DNA of 38,863 nt from Candidatus Brocadiia bacterium (GCA_030605345.1 JAUWIN010000013.1:1-38863); one strand, 5' to 3'; shown: positions 1 through 8,918, counted from the first letter of the stretch. Notes: a model not told the origin generated them from the sequence alone. Numbers and translations are program-made.

Positions 1-1
1 C

Positions 2-118
2 GTGCTTGGCACACTGTTCATCGTGCTGCTGGAGGGGTTCATCGTCGCCATACAGTCGTTGCGTCTGGAATACTACGAATTTTTCAGCAAGTTCTTCCGC
101 GGCGAGGGCCGCGGATAA
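2..118 (+). CDS. atpI: V/A-type ATPase subunit I, C-terminal end (partial)
   Basis: The open frame enters from the left edge and ends at TAA 116-118, giving 38 residues. They read as a hydrophobic helix ([20 protein letters not shown]) followed by [12 protein letters not shown] and a glycine/arginine end. This is the characteristic C-terminus of the membrane stator/half-channel subunit I (subunit a) of V/A ATPases, which ends in a 'LRLxYxEFFSKFFxG' signature. The subunit carries ions between the membrane and the c-ring. The next gene, subunit K, starts 36 bases later, as expected in this operon. The start of the gene is outside the window. Confidence 0.85.
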   Translation: MLGTLFIVLLEGFIVAIQSLRLEYYEFFSKFFRGEGRG

Positions 119-154
119 AAGCCGTTCAGACTGAAAACATAGAGAGGAAGCGCA

Positions 155-502
155 ATGAGCAGAGTGACCAGCTTCGTAATTCTGTCCAGCGTGTCGAGGG
201 TAGTGGTGGCGGGGGTGCTTGGCACCGGGCTTTCGTCAGCGCTCGGCGCTGAGGTGCAGGGCGAGGGGCCTGTGGCGGCTGCTGCCAGCGCCACGGGTTG
301 GGTCGCCATCGCCATCGCCCTTTCGGTCGCGTCCGGCGCCCTCGGTGCCGGCTACGCCGTCGGTAAGGTAGGCTCCGCCGCCATAGGGGCTGCCAGCGAG
401 CGGCCGGAGATGATGGGCCGGGCCCTCGTCTTCGTCGTCATCGCCGAAGGTATCGCCGTGTGGGGCCTGGTCGGAGCCATTCTCCTCATCGGGAAACTGT
501 GA
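155..502 (+). CDS. atpK: V/A-type ATPase subunit K (c-ring proteolipid)
   Basis: A 115-residue proteolipid forming the ion-carrying rotor ring. It has a hydrophobic N-terminus (about residues 5-31, ending SALGAE) that looks like a cleavable signal peptide. A single helical hairpin follows: helix 1 about 47-80, rich in Gly/Ala, and helix 2 about 87-114. Glu98 in VVIAEGIAVWGL is the expected ion-binding carboxylate. The length fits a signal peptide plus a one-hairpin c subunit rather than the two-hairpin form of about 155 residues. ATG 155 is preceded by the purine-rich GAGAGGAAG (142-150). It lies between subunit I and subunit F genes. Whether protons or sodium are carried cannot be decided from what I can see. 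Confidence 0.9.
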   Translation: MSRVTSFVILSSVSRVVVAGVLGTGLSSALGAEVQGEGPVAAAASATGWVAIAIALSVASGALGAGYAVGKVGSAAIGAASERPEMMGRALVFVVIAEGIAVWGLVGAILLIGKL

Positions 503-508
503 ACCGCT

Positions 509-814
509 GTGGAATACTTCGTCATAGCTGATGAAGATACCGTGCTCGGCTTCCGCTACGCCGGTGTCGAGGGACAGGCGGTCAGCACGCCCGGACAGGC
601 CCGCGAGGTGCTGTCCAAGCAGGTCGCCGCCGGCCGAGCCGGGATACTTATCATTACCGACCAGGTCGCAAGCGCCGCCCGCGACCAGGTCAACCAACTG
701 CGGTTCGAATCGCGGGCCCCGCTCGTCGTCCAGATACCCGGCCCCGAAGGCCCGGCTCCCGACAGGCCTGACCTCCTGGCGCTGATACGCGAGGCCATGG
801 GCATCAAGTTTTAG
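509..814 (+). CDS. atpF: V/A-type ATPase subunit F (central stalk)
   Basis: A 101-residue protein starting at GTG 509, six bases after the subunit K stop. The N-terminus (MEYFVIADEDTVLGFRYAGV) is the typical subunit F opening, in which a beta strand leads into the 'D.DTVxGFRLAGV' motif of its Rossmann-like fold. A second typical stretch, AGILIITDQVA, lies at about residues 44-54, and the C-terminus is short and charged. Subunit F binds the D shaft in the central rotor stalk and modulates ATP hydrolysis. Length is normal for the family. Here it precedes subunit E, whereas in many bacterial operons it follows E and C. Confidence 0.88.
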   Translation: MEYFVIADEDTVLGFRYAGVEGQAVSTPGQAREVLSKQVAAGRAGILIITDQVASAARDQVNQLRFESRAPLVVQIPGPEGPAPDRPDLLALIREAMGIKF

Positions 815-838
815 GATTTCGCCGCAGGAGCAATAGTC

Positions 839-1492
839 GTGGCTAACAATGATCATAACAAGCAAAAAGCCCTAGCGGAGGAGATTCTGGCCGACGCACG
901 CCGCCAAGCCAGGCGAAACCTGGACCGAGCCAGAAGAACGGCAGACAGAATTGTCAAATCAGCAGAATCGCAGGTGGAGGAAGTCAAACGAACAGCCAGC
1001 CAGGAAGCCAAACAAAAGCTCGAGCGCCAGACCAAAACTGTCACGGCGGACATACCCCACCAGGAGCAGGTACGAACGCTGAAGGTGAAGGGTGAGGTCC
1101 TCGGCCAACTGTTCTCCCAGGCGCTTGAAACGCTCAAGGCCCGCAAGGACGAGGACGTCCTGGCAGACCTGGTAAGACTGAGCAGCGACGCAATCTGTCT
1201 GATTCAGGCCGAACGATTCGTGCTCGAGCTCGCCCCCGCAGAAGCGCAATCTGTCGGCGACCGCCTGGTCGAAGAAACGGCCGCCGAAGTCAAAAAAACA
1301 ACCGGCAGGAGCGTCACCGTCAGGGCGGCTGAGTCCCCTGCGGTCTCCGATGGCGGGGTGGTGGTGAGATCGGACGAGCCCCGCGGCGCGGCGCAGATGA
1401 TCGACAACTCGTTCGTCACCCGCATGCGGCGGATCCGACCGACCCTCCGCGGCACGCTCGCAGAGATGATATTTGGAGACAGCTCAGAGTGA
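839..1492 (+). CDS. atpE: V/A-type ATPase subunit E (peripheral stalk)
   Basis: A 217-residue protein starting at GTG 839, with a strong ribosome binding site GCAGGAG at 824-830. The first about 85 residues are a long charged helix (ALAEEILADARRQARRNLDR and onward) that makes the coiled-coil half of the peripheral stalk with subunit G/H. The rest is the globular part that contacts the B subunit, including the ending SVTVRAAESPAVSDGGVVVR, typical of the family. The stop overlaps the start of subunit A (GTGA at 1489-1492), so translation is probably coupled. No separate subunit G/H coiled-coil gene is seen in the window; it may lie upstream. Confidence 0.85.
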   Translation: MANNDHNKQKALAEEILADARRQARRNLDRARRTADRIVKSAESQVEEVKRTASQEAKQKLERQTKTVTADIPHQEQVRTLKVKGEVLGQLFSQALETLKARKDEDVLADLVRLSSDAICLIQAERFVLELAPAEAQSVGDRLVEETAAEVKKTTGRSVTVRAAESPAVSDGGVVVRSDEPRGAAQMIDNSFVTRMRRIRPTLRGTLAEMIFGDSSE

Positions 1493-3234
1493 CCACCGCT
1501 TCAATAGTAAGAGTCAGCGGCCCGATTGTGGACGCCCAAGGAATGCTCGGAGCCTTCATGCACGAAGTGGTCGAGGTGGGGCCGGACAGGCTCATCGGGG
1601 AAATCATACGAGTCTCCGGCGACATCGGGACAGTCCAAGTCTATGAGAACACCAGCGGCCTCAAGCCGGGCAGCGAGGTCCACCTCACTGGCGAGCCGCT
1701 CTCGTTGCTGCTCGGACCCGGCCTGGTCGGAAATATCTACGACGGCATCCAGCGCCCACTCCAGACCCTCAGCGAGCAGTCAGGAGCCTTCATCGCCCGC
1801 GGGCAGAAAGCCCCAGCCCTCGACACCGAAAGGAAGTGGCGGGTCAACATGCGGTGCAAGGACGGCAGTCAGATTCGCGCCGGCCAGGTCATCGCCACCA
1901 CGCCGGAATCCCCCGTGATCGAGCATCGAGTGATGGTCCCGCCCGACGCCGGCGGCACAATTTCGGAGGCGGTTCCCGACGGCGAATACACCATCGACCA
2001 AGTACTATGTAAGTTGGACGGGCGTGAAATAAAGCTCTGTCAACGGTGGCCGGTTCGGCAGCCTCGGCCGTTTTCCGAGCGACTGGAAGCCACAACCCCC
2101 ATGGTGACCGGGCAAAGGGTTATCGACACCCTGTTCCCCGTGGCACGGGGCGGCACCGCCGCCATACCGGGCGGGTTCGGCACCGGCAAGACCATCACGC
2201 AGCACTCTCTGGCGAAGTGGGTGGACGCCGACGTGATCGTCTATGTCGGCTGCGGCGAGCGAGGCAACGAAATGCCTCAAGTGCTGATGGACTTCCCTTC
2301 GCTCGTCGATCCCCGCACCGGCAGGCCGCTGATGGAACGCACCATCCTGGTAGCTAACACATCAAACATGCCCGTCGCCGCAAGGGAGGTCTCGATTTAC
2401 ACCGGCATCACCCTGGCCGAATACTACCGCGACATGGGCTACCACGTAGCCGTAATGGCAGACTCCACCTCGCGCTGGGCCGAGGCGCTTCGCGAATTAG
2501 GCGCCAGATTGGAAGAGATGCCAGCCGAAGAAGGGTTCCCCGCTTACCTGCCCACCAGGCTGGCACAGTTCTACGAACGCGCCGGCGCCGTCCGGACGCT
2601 CGACGGAACCGATGGTTCGGTCACAATAGTCGGCTCCATCTCGCCCCAGGGCGGTGACTTCACCGAGCCGGTCACCCAGCACACCCGCCGCTTCACCAGG
2701 TGCTTCTGGGCGCTCGACACCATCCTCGCCAACGCCCGTCACTACCCGGCCATCCACTGGCTCAACAGTTACAGCGAATACGCCGAAGAAATTGCACCGT
2801 GGTGGGCGGAGATCACACCAAACTGGCATCAACTCAGGCGTGCAGTTATCGAGATCCTTCAACGCGAAGATAAGCTCCAGCAGATCGTCAAGCTAGTCGG
2901 TCCCGACGTCCTGCCCGACAGCCAGCGGCTCGTCCTGACCACGGCAGAAATCATCAAGGTCGGTTTTCTTCAACAAAACGCGTTCGACGAAATCGACGCA
3001 TATTGCGCCCCAAAAAAACAAACGGCCATTCTCGACGCGATACTCGAGTTCCACCGCCGCAGCGAACGCCTCATCGACCGCGGAGCGCCGCTTGTCCGCG
3101 TGACCGAGTTGCCCTGCCGGCTGGCGCTAATGCGGGCGAAAACACAGATAAAAAACGATGACCAGGACGCGCTCGCCGGACTGAAGCACAAAGTCATCGA
3201 AGAGCTCACCTCCGTGGAGGCAGAATACCAATAA
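1489..3234 (+). CDS. atpA: V/A-type ATPase catalytic subunit A
   Basis: A 581-residue catalytic subunit that hydrolyses ATP in the soluble V1/A1 head (or makes it, if the enzyme runs as a synthase). The order is an N-terminal beta barrel, the family-specific non-homologous insert at about 110-190, the nucleotide-binding domain, and a C-terminal helical domain. The P-loop is GGFGTGKT at 228-235 (Lys234, Thr235), and CGERGNEM at about 255-262 holds the catalytic Glu257. [15 protein letters not shown] follows in the expected place. Length is as usual (about 580). It starts at GTG 1489 inside the subunit E stop. The intact Walker A separates it from subunit B just downstream. Confidence 0.97.
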   Translation: MTTASIVRVSGPIVDAQGMLGAFMHEVVEVGPDRLIGEIIRVSGDIGTVQVYENTSGLKPGSEVHLTGEPLSLLLGPGLVGNIYDGIQRPLQTLSEQSGAFIARGQKAPALDTERKWRVNMRCKDGSQIRAGQVIATTPESPVIEHRVMVPPDAGGTISEAVPDGEYTIDQVLCKLDGREIKLCQRWPVRQPRPFSERLEATTPMVTGQRVIDTLFPVARGGTAAIPGGFGTGKTITQHSLAKWVDADVIVYVGCGERGNEMPQVLMDFPSLVDPRTGRPLMERTILVANTSNMPVAAREVSIYTGITLAEYYRDMGYHVAVMADSTSRWAEALRELGARLEEMPAEEGFPAYLPTRLAQFYERAGAVRTLDGTDGSVTIVGSISPQGGDFTEPVTQHTRRFTRCFWALDTILANARHYPAIHWLNSYSEYAEEIAPWWAEITPNWHQLRRAVIEILQREDKLQQIVKLVGPDVLPDSQRLVLTTAEIIKVGFLQQNAFDEIDAYCAPKKQTAILDAILEFHRRSERLIDRGAPLVRVTELPCRLALMRAKTQIKNDDQDALAGLKHKVIEELTSVEAEYQ

Positions 3235-3250
3235 GGCAGCGCCAGGATTT

Positions 3251-4666
3251 ATGAAAAGCACCGAAAAAAACGCAGTTGAATACGTAGGCCTGTCGAAGGT
3301 TGATGGCCCGCTCGTTTTCGTCGAAAACGTCCGCGACGCGGCCTTTGACGAGATGGTCGAAATACACACCCCCGCCGGCGAGCTCAGGCTGGGGAGGGTG
3401 CTCGAGACCAGCGCCGATGTCACCCTGGTTCAGGTCTTCGAGGGCACCACCGGCCTGTCGAACAAGGCCACGCGCGTCCGGTTCCTTGGCGATTCGCTCA
3501 AGCTGCCGGTGTCCACCCGAATGCTCGGAAGGGTCTTCGACGGATTCGGCCGCCCCGCCGATGGCAGCCCGATGCCGTTCGGCGGCGAGCCGAGAAACGT
3601 GGACGGCAGCCCGATTAATCCACAAGCACGGGTTTATCCGCGCGACTTCATCCAGACGGGTATCTCAGCCCTCGACGGCATGAACACCCTCGTCCGGGGC
3701 CAGAAATTGCCTATCTTTTCCGGCAGCGGCATGCCACACGACCGCATAGCAGCGCAGATCACACGTCAGGCCACCCTGCTCGGCGAAGAGGCCCAGTTCA
3801 CCATCGTCTTCGCAGCGATGGGTGTTACCCACGACGTCGCAAGGTTCTTCACAAAAACCTTCGAACAGAGCGGCGTGCTCACGAACGTCGCCTGCTTCTT
3901 CAGCCTGGCCGATGCCCCCTCCGTCGAGCGACTAATCACCCCGCGCTCGGCGCTCACCCTCGCAGAGCATCTCGCCTTCGCCCACGAAATGCACGTCCTC
4001 GTCATCATGACAGACATGACCAACTACTGCGAATCCCTCCGCGAGGTAGGCACCGCCCGCGGCGAAATACCCGCTCGAAAAGGTTACCCCGGATACCTCT
4101 ACAGCGACCTGGCCTCGGTCTATGAACGCGCCGGGCGCATCAACCGCTCCGAAGGCTCCATCACACAAATGCCCATACTCACCATGCCGTCGGACGACAT
4201 CTCGCATCCGGTGCCCGACCTCAGCGGATACATCACCGAGGGTCAAATCGTGCTCGAACGCGACCTGTTCCAGCGCGGCATCTATCCGCCCATCGCCGGC
4301 CTGCCATCGCTGTCGCGGCTGATGAAGGACGGCATCGGCGAAGGCCACACTCGCGAAGACCACGCCCCGCTGGCAAGCCAACTCTTCGCCGCGTACTCTC
4401 GGGTGAAGGAGGTGCGCGGCCTGGCCGCGGTGATTGGCGAGGAAGAACTCTCGCCGCTCGACAAGACCTACATGAAGTTCGGCGAAGAGTTCGAGCAGAA
4501 ATTCCTCAACCAGGGTGAATTCGAAAACCGAAGCATCGAGCAAACCCTCGACCTCGGCTGGAGGGTGCTCGGCATCCTGCCACGCTCGGAACTTCACCGC
4601 ATCTCCGAACAACTCGCGGACAAATACCTGAGCGCCCGGTCTGAAGAGGACGAAAGTGAAGCTTAG
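3251..4666 (+). CDS. atpB: V/A-type ATPase regulatory subunit B
   Basis: A 471-residue non-catalytic partner of subunit A in the hexameric head. It has the family's features: ERGSxTxxPxL-like [41 protein letters not shown], and the C-terminal helical domain. Where the A subunit has a P-loop, this protein has [16 protein letters not shown], without the Lys-Thr pair, as expected for B. ATG 3251 is 16 bases after the subunit A stop. The 3' end overlaps the subunit D start by 11 bases. Length is normal. Confidence 0.97.
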   Translation: MKSTEKNAVEYVGLSKVDGPLVFVENVRDAAFDEMVEIHTPAGELRLGRVLETSADVTLVQVFEGTTGLSNKATRVRFLGDSLKLPVSTRMLGRVFDGFGRPADGSPMPFGGEPRNVDGSPINPQARVYPRDFIQTGISALDGMNTLVRGQKLPIFSGSGMPHDRIAAQITRQATLLGEEAQFTIVFAAMGVTHDVARFFTKTFEQSGVLTNVACFFSLADAPSVERLITPRSALTLAEHLAFAHEMHVLVIMTDMTNYCESLREVGTARGEIPARKGYPGYLYSDLASVYERAGRINRSEGSITQMPILTMPSDDISHPVPDLSGYITEGQIVLERDLFQRGIYPPIAGLPSLSRLMKDGIGEGHTREDHAPLASQLFAAYSRVKEVRGLAAVIGEEELSPLDKTYMKFGEEFEQKFLNQGEFENRSIEQTLDLGWRVLGILPRSELHRISEQLADKYLSARSEEDESEA

Positions 4667-5348
4667 CGTGCCGCCCACCAAGAGCAGTAGTCTCAATATC
4701 TCACGGCAACTGGAGTTTGCACTGGAGGGCCATGACCTGCTCGAACAGAAGCGGCAGATTCTAGTCCTCGAACTCTTGCACCACGTGGAGGCGGCCAAAC
4801 GCGAACAGGCCGAAGTTGACCAATTGCTGGCTGACGCACACGCCGCACTGCGCGAAGCCGCCATCCGTGTCGGCTCGCAGAACCTCGGCAGAGACGCCCT
4901 CGCCGTCCCCATCGCAAGGTCGGTATCAGTTTCCGAACATCGCGTGATGGGTATATCTGTGCCGGAGACCTCCCCGGGGCCGGCAGCAGTCGAACCCAGT
5001 TTTGCCTTCGCCGGCAGCACCATCAAGGCCGCCCACACAATGGCGGCCTTTACCAAGGCACTCGAGGCCATTACGCACCTCGCTCAGACACAAAACGCGG
5101 TCTTCCGCCTGGCACGAGAACTCCGAAAAACACAGCGACGAGTCAATGCACTCGACAAAATCTTTATCCCCAACTACCGAGAGACGCGCGACTTCATCAT
5201 CGCGGCGCTGGAAGAACGCGAGCGCGAGTCGTTCGTGATCATGCGCATCGTCCGCGACCGCCTCCGAGACCGCGCAGCACAGGAGGCCGCGACCACTTCT
5301 GAGCGCGGCCGAGGCCAACGTGGCATTTCAACGAGAGGAGAGAAATAG
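4656..5348 (+). CDS. atpD: V/A-type ATPase subunit D (central rotor shaft)
   Basis: A 230-residue rotor shaft linking the A3B3 head to the c-ring. The N-terminus has the family motif [15 protein letters not shown], then the [17 protein letters not shown] helix. The C-terminus returns as a second long helix with [16 protein letters not shown], matching the 'TxRRVNALExxxIP' signature. The two helices form the antiparallel coiled coil. It starts at GTG 4656 inside the end of subunit B, an 11-base overlap that implies coupled translation. It closes the operon; no subunit C gene occurs between I and D. Confidence 0.93.
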   Translation: MKLSVPPTKSSSLNISRQLEFALEGHDLLEQKRQILVLELLHHVEAAKREQAEVDQLLADAHAALREAAIRVGSQNLGRDALAVPIARSVSVSEHRVMGISVPETSPGPAAVEPSFAFAGSTIKAAHTMAAFTKALEAITHLAQTQNAVFRLARELRKTQRRVNALDKIFIPNYRETRDFIIAALEERERESFVIMRIVRDRLRDRAAQEAATTSERGRGQRGISTRGEK

Positions 5349-5417
5349 GAGTAACACCAGGCCGCGTTCCGAGTCGGCCCGCGGCTTCAAAATGCTCCTA
5401 GAAAAAGAGGGCTAACC

Positions 5418-5873
5418 ATGGCCGAAAAACTCTCCATCAAGAAAATCCTCCTGGTGGTTGACAGCTCCCAGAGCGGGGTCCACGCTGCGCGTTTCGCCGC
5501 GCGGTTCGCCGCGCTGCACAAGGCAAAGCTGACCGCCCTCACCGTGGTTGACACCGCAACACTCAAATCACTCCTCAAAAGCAGCGTCCTGGTCCAACCC
5601 GAAATGGAAGAGTTTGGCCGGGAACTCGAAGCCACGGCCCAGACCAACCTCAACTACGTGGAGCGTCTGGCCAACGAGGCCGGCTCCTCCGCCGAACCCC
5701 TCCTCAAAAAAGGCTCCGCTCATTCCGTCGTCATCGACCAGGTCCGTCAATCCAAGCCCGACCTCCTCATCATGGGCACGTTCTCCAGCTCGATGATTAA
5801 GCGTGACCTCAGTGCCCGCGAACGCCGCCTCATTGTGGACGAGGTGAAGTGCCCCATACTGCTCGTGCCATGA
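5418..5873 (+). CDS. Universal stress protein (UspA family)
   Basis: A 151-residue single-domain Usp protein. The N-terminus KKILLVVDSSQSGVHAARFA matches the first beta strand with its Asp, then the Ser-rich turn and first helix. The C-terminal half has DLLIMGTFSSS and ends in CPILLVP, both standard. The ATP-binding G-x2-G-x9-G-S/T stretch is degenerate (MGTFSSSMIKRDLSARERRL), so nucleotide binding is uncertain. It begins about 70 bases after ATPase subunit D on the same strand with RBS GAGGG, and could be the last gene of the same transcript. The gap holds a possible small stem (GCCGCG 5361-5366 with CGCGGC 5380-5385). Confidence 0.88.
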   Translation: MAEKLSIKKILLVVDSSQSGVHAARFAARFAALHKAKLTALTVVDTATLKSLLKSSVLVQPEMEEFGRELEATAQTNLNYVERLANEAGSSAEPLLKKGSAHSVVIDQVRQSKPDLLIMGTFSSSMIKRDLSARERRLIVDEVKCPILLVP

Positions 5874-5906
5874 GTATGTTGTAGCCGCCGACAAGAACAG
5901 GCAAAA

Positions 5907-5934
5907 TTGACCCGCCCCGAGGTTGGGATATAAT
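5907..5934 (+). promoter_or_regulatory. Predicted sigma-70-type promoter for the ECF sigma operon
   Basis: The -35 box TTGACC (5907-5912) and a perfect -10 box TATAAT (5929-5934) are separated by 16 bases. They lie in the 150-base gap between the Usp gene and the sigma factor. The predicted leader to the start at 6027 is about 85 bases. This suggests housekeeping transcription rather than strict autoregulation by the ECF factor. Found by eye only. Confidence 0.65.
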
Positions 5935-6026
5935 TGATGTAGCGGCGTCAGGCGGCCGGGCAAAGCAGCCCTGCTTTCGGGAACTATCCCTCCCGCGCCG
6001 CGTCTAAACTACTGGCGAGGGTGACT

Positions 6027-6614
6027 ATGGTAAAGCCCCTGCCGAGCGAGCCCGAACTTCTCAGACGCTGTGCCAAGGGCGACACCGCCGCGTTCGGAAC
6101 GCTCGTAAGCCACCATCAAGGCGCTGTTTTCAACCTGGTGCTGAGGATGCTGGGCGACCGTGAAACCGCCAGAGACGCCACTCAGGAGGTCTTCATCAAA
6201 GCCTTCCGCAAAATCAGGTCTTTCGAGCGGAGGGCAAGCTTTGGCACCTGGCTCTACTCCATCGCGGTCAACCAGTGCATCAGCGAGCGCAGGCGGAGGA
6301 CCACTCGCTCCAGAAAATCCGAAGTGCAAATGAGCGCGCTCGACAGCGAACAGGACAACGCAGCATACGACCCGCCCGGCGACAGCCCCGCACCCGACGA
6401 CAGGCTGGGAGCGGACGAGACCCGCCGCCAGATCGAGCACGCCCTCACAGAACTGGGTCACGACTGCCGCACGGTTGTGCTGCTCCGTGACGTCGAAGGG
6501 CTCGACTACAACAGCATCGCCGAAGTACTGGGCTGCTCGAAGGGCACGGTCAAGTCCAGGCTGCATCGGGCAAGGCTGGAACTGCGGCATAAGTTGCGAG
6601 GACTGTTGAAATGA
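6027..6614 (+). CDS. ECF-type RNA polymerase sigma factor (sigma-70 family)
   Basis: A 195-residue sigma factor with only regions 2 and 4. Region 2 holds LVLRMLGDRETARDATQEVF and RSFERRASFGTWLYSIAVNQ, the -10 recognition helix. After a linker of about 45 residues rich in Asp/Pro, region 4 holds DCRTVVLLRDVEGLDYNSIA and EVLGCSKGTVKSRLHRARL, the -35 helix-turn-helix. I prefer ATG 6027 because GGCGAGG (6014-6020) is spaced six bases from it; GTG 6021 in the same frame abuts that site. The stop overlaps the anti-sigma start (ATGA 6611-6614), the usual arrangement for a sigma/anti-sigma pair. The signal it responds to is unknown. Confidence 0.93.
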   Translation: MVKPLPSEPELLRRCAKGDTAAFGTLVSHHQGAVFNLVLRMLGDRETARDATQEVFIKAFRKIRSFERRASFGTWLYSIAVNQCISERRRRTTRSRKSEVQMSALDSEQDNAAYDPPGDSPAPDDRLGADETRRQIEHALTELGHDCRTVVLLRDVEGLDYNSIAEVLGCSKGTVKSRLHRARLELRHKLRGLLK

Positions 6615-7573
6615 ACTGTGAACAGGCCAAGAGCCTCCTGAGCGAATACATTGACGGCGAACTCCCGGCCGCAGAGGACACGGCCGTCAAGAAGCATCTG
6701 GCAAGGTGCGAGGCATGCCGGGCCGAGTTCGAGGCGCTCGAGAGGACGGTCGCCCTGGTCCGGTCGCTCCCGCGCGCCGAGGCGCCCGAGGGGCTGGAGC
6801 GGGACATCAAAGTGGCGCTCGACCGCCGTGCCGCCCGCAGACGCTCCGCAATCTTTCGCTGGGCAAAAGTCGGGACCTGGCTCGCCGCGGCGGCAACCCT
6901 GGTGGTCGTCATTAAGTATTCTCCCCCGGAGGCACCGCGGGAGGCGCAACCACCGCTCGGCGGGAGAGAAACTCTGCTCAGAGCGAAAGGCAGCGACGCT
7001 GCGAAAAAGCCCGAGACCCTGCGCGCGGGCGAGGACTCAAAACTTGGCGTAGCGGGCGCCGTCGCCGAAAAGGAGCGGCCTCGCGCCCTGCGGAAAGTGG
7101 GCGCATCGGCGCCGCGAACGGAGAAACACGCTGCCGGGCTGATGCGGAGAAACGCCGCCAAAGCGGCCAGCGGCGAACCGCCATCGCTCAAGGCCCGCGG
7201 TGCGCCGGAAACTGAGAAAAGCGCCGCCGAACCTGCCGCCCCCGCCAGACTGGAACTGATATACGAATGCGACGACGCCAAGTCCGGCCTGGCGGATGTC
7301 CGGCAGGCGGTAAACGCGCTTCACGGCAAGACGCTCGAAACTAACAAGCGGGCGCTGCTCCAAAACCACATACTTGCCGCCGTCCCCCGCGACAAACTTG
7401 ACCAACTGATAGCAACGCTCAAGCTCTCGAAAAAAGTCCAGAAGGAACTTCAAGAGAGGGAACGGCAGGTGCCGCAGACCGCGCAGTCCGCACCGGATAA
7501 TGCCGGCGCTCAAAAGGCGCCACCCCCTCCTGTCCAGGTCAAGATCATTCTGAGGGTTAGAGCCGGGGAATAG
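6611..7573 (+). CDS. Zinc-finger anti-sigma factor with long C-terminal domain
   Basis: A 320-residue protein translationally coupled to the sigma gene. Residues 1-45 form a zf-HC2/ZAS anti-sigma domain: Cys3, then His29-x3-Cys33-x2-Cys36 in KKHLARCEACR, which binds zinc and clamps the sigma factor. A single membrane helix follows at about 90-106 (TWLAAAATLVVVIKY), preceded by basic residues, so the ZAS domain is cytoplasmic. A low-complexity Ala/Lys/Glu-rich stretch leads to a C-terminal extracytoplasmic part (about 215-320). It contains ARLELIYECDDAKSGLADVR, a charged helix, a proline run and PVQVKIILRVRAGE, somewhat like DUF4349-type domains. That part probably senses the signal; its ligand is unknown. 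Confidence 0.85.
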   Translation: MNCEQAKSLLSEYIDGELPAAEDTAVKKHLARCEACRAEFEALERTVALVRSLPRAEAPEGLERDIKVALDRRAARRRSAIFRWAKVGTWLAAAATLVVVIKYSPPEAPREAQPPLGGRETLLRAKGSDAAKKPETLRAGEDSKLGVAGAVAEKERPRALRKVGASAPRTEKHAAGLMRRNAAKAASGEPPSLKARGAPETEKSAAEPAAPARLELIYECDDAKSGLADVRQAVNALHGKTLETNKRALLQNHILAAVPRDKLDQLIATLKLSKKVQKELQERERQVPQTAQSAPDNAGAQKAPPPPVQVKIILRVRAGE

Positions 7574-7593
7574 GCAGAGGACGGGCTAATGCG

Positions 7594-7622
7594 CCCGGCG
7601 GGCAGACCGGCCGTCTACCGGG
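7594..7622. terminator. Possible bidirectional hairpin between convergent genes
   Basis: CCCGG (7594-7598) pairs with CCGGG (7618-7622) around an inner AGAC/GTCT stem with a CGGCC loop. It sits in the 52-base gap between the anti-sigma gene and the convergent trpS. There is no clear T-run on either side, so intrinsic termination is only possible. Confidence 0.3.
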
Positions 7623-7625
7623 TTG

Positions 7626-8606
7626 CTATCCGACATAAAGTCCCAGGACGTCTCTGACCTCGGTCATCACGGCGGCGGCAATTTTTCGAGCGCGCTCGTC
7701 GCCCTCGGCGATTGCACGCTTCACTGTGTTCATGTCGGCCCTTATCTTCGCATAGCGCTCCTGTATGGGCGAGAGCACCGCAGCGATGTTGTCGGCGAGA
7801 ACTTTCTTGCAGTCGAGGCAGCCAATCCCCGCCGTCCGGCAGCCTTCCTCGGCCCACCTAATCTGCTCCGGTGTGGAGAAGAACTGATGTAGTGAGTGGA
7901 TATTGCACTTTGTCGGCTCGCCGGTGTCTGTGCGGCGCTTCCGAGCTGGGTCGGTCATCGCCGTTGCGAGTTTGCTGTGAATAACCTCGGGCGAATCGGT
8001 CAGAGCGATATGGTTGTCCAGGCTCTTGCTCATCTTGTTCACGCCGTCGAGGCCCATCACCCGCGCGACCTTCGAGAGCAGCGCCTGCGGTTCTGGAAAC
8101 ACCTGGCCGTAGGCCGAGTTGCACCTGCGGGCGACCTCTCGGGCGAACTCAATGTGCTGGACCTGGTCCCCCCCCACCGGCACGACCGCGCCCTTGTAGA
8201 GCAGGATGTCCGCGGCCTGGAGCACAGGGTAGTTGAACAGCCCCACGTTGACGTTCTCAGGATGCTGCTTGGACTTCTCCTTGAACTGCGTCATCCGCCC
8301 CAACTCGCCCATGGGGGTGACGGAATCAAGGATCCAGCAGAGCTCGGCGTGTTCTTTCACGTGCGACTGCACGAAGATGGTGCATTTTGCCGGGTCCAGG
8401 CCGCAGGCCATGTTCACTGCGACGGCGTCCAGCGTTCGCTGCGCCATCTGCGCCCTGTCGTACTTGAGCGTCAGCGCGTGGAGGTCAACAATGGAGAAAA
8501 TGCAGTCGTAATCGTCCAGCATGTCCACCCAGTTCCGGATGGCACCCAAATAGTTCCCGATGTGCAAGTCACCAGTCGGCTGAATACCACTGAACGATCT
8601 TTCCAT
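7626..8606 (-). CDS. trpS: Tryptophanyl-tRNA synthetase
   Basis: A 326-residue class I aminoacyl-tRNA synthetase that charges tRNA-Trp. The HIGH-type motif is GDLHIGNYLG (HIGN at 15-18), and KMSKS is at 191-195 in NKMSKSLDN. The Trp/ATP pocket stretch VGGDQVQHIEFAREVARR lies between them, as in bacterial TrpRS. Length is normal (about 330). I chose ATG 8606 over the in-frame TTG 8609 because GAGGTG lies six bases upstream of the ATG. The C-terminal region has a Cys cluster (GCRTAGIGCLDCKK) that is found in some TrpRS. Stop is TAG. The gene stands alone on the minus strand, convergent with the anti-sigma gene. Confidence 0.97.
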   Translation of the reverse strand: MERSFSGIQPTGDLHIGNYLGAIRNWVDMLDDYDCIFSIVDLHALTLKYDRAQMAQRTLDAVAVNMACGLDPAKCTIFVQSHVKEHAELCWILDSVTPMGELGRMTQFKEKSKQHPENVNVGLFNYPVLQAADILLYKGAVVPVGGDQVQHIEFAREVARRCNSAYGQVFPEPQALLSKVARVMGLDGVNKMSKSLDNHIALTDSPEVIHSKLATAMTDPARKRRTDTGEPTKCNIHSLHQFFSTPEQIRWAEEGCRTAGIGCLDCKKVLADNIAAVLSPIQERYAKIRADMNTVKRAIAEGDERARKIAAAVMTEVRDVLGLYVG

Positions 8607-8702
8607 CAATTACACCTCAGGCAGGTAGAAAAATGTATCGGCAAAAGTCACTGGATTTTACAAAAAACGTTCCTCCCCTGAAAGCAAAAACCCAGGCACT
8701 GA

Positions 8703-8915
8703 ACACGGCGGCTCGTCCAGCAGGCGAAGAAGCCGGGCCTGAAAAAGACCGCGGCGCTGTTTGGGTGTCCCCCGAACACCGTCCGGAAACGGTGGGATCG
8801 GTTCGACGGCACGCTCGACTCGCTGGCTGAATCGAAAACGGCATCGCAAGAAACACCAGACCACACGCTGCCTCCGCGAGCGCCGAATCTTGACACCCGC
8901 GGGACGACGGGCTAA
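8703..8915 (+). pseudogene. Remnant of a transposase-like helix-turn-helix domain
   Basis: A 70-codon open frame directly after a TGA (8700-8702), with no plausible start codon. It translates to TRRLVQQAKKPGLKKTAALF followed by GCPPNTVRKRWDRFDGTLDS and LAES. This resembles the N-terminal HTH of IS481-type transposases or integrase-like proteins (LV..A...G..KTARLFGVSR.TVRKW..RF...GLDGLADRSRRP). The frame soon becomes unrelated sequence and ends at TAA 8913-8915, inside a predicted promoter. This supports decay rather than a living gene. No inverted repeats or catalytic domain were found. The rest of the 8607-8999 gap holds no other gene that I can support. Confidence 0.4.
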
Positions 8916-8918
8916 CAT
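8890..8918 (+). promoter_or_regulatory. Predicted promoter of the carbohydrate cluster
   Basis: A perfect -35 box TTGACA (8890-8895), a 17-base spacer and TAACAT (8913-8918) as -10. The first gene of the cluster starts at 9000, giving a leader of about 75 bases. The -10 matches the consensus at four of six positions. No operator-like palindrome was recognised. Confidence 0.55.
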
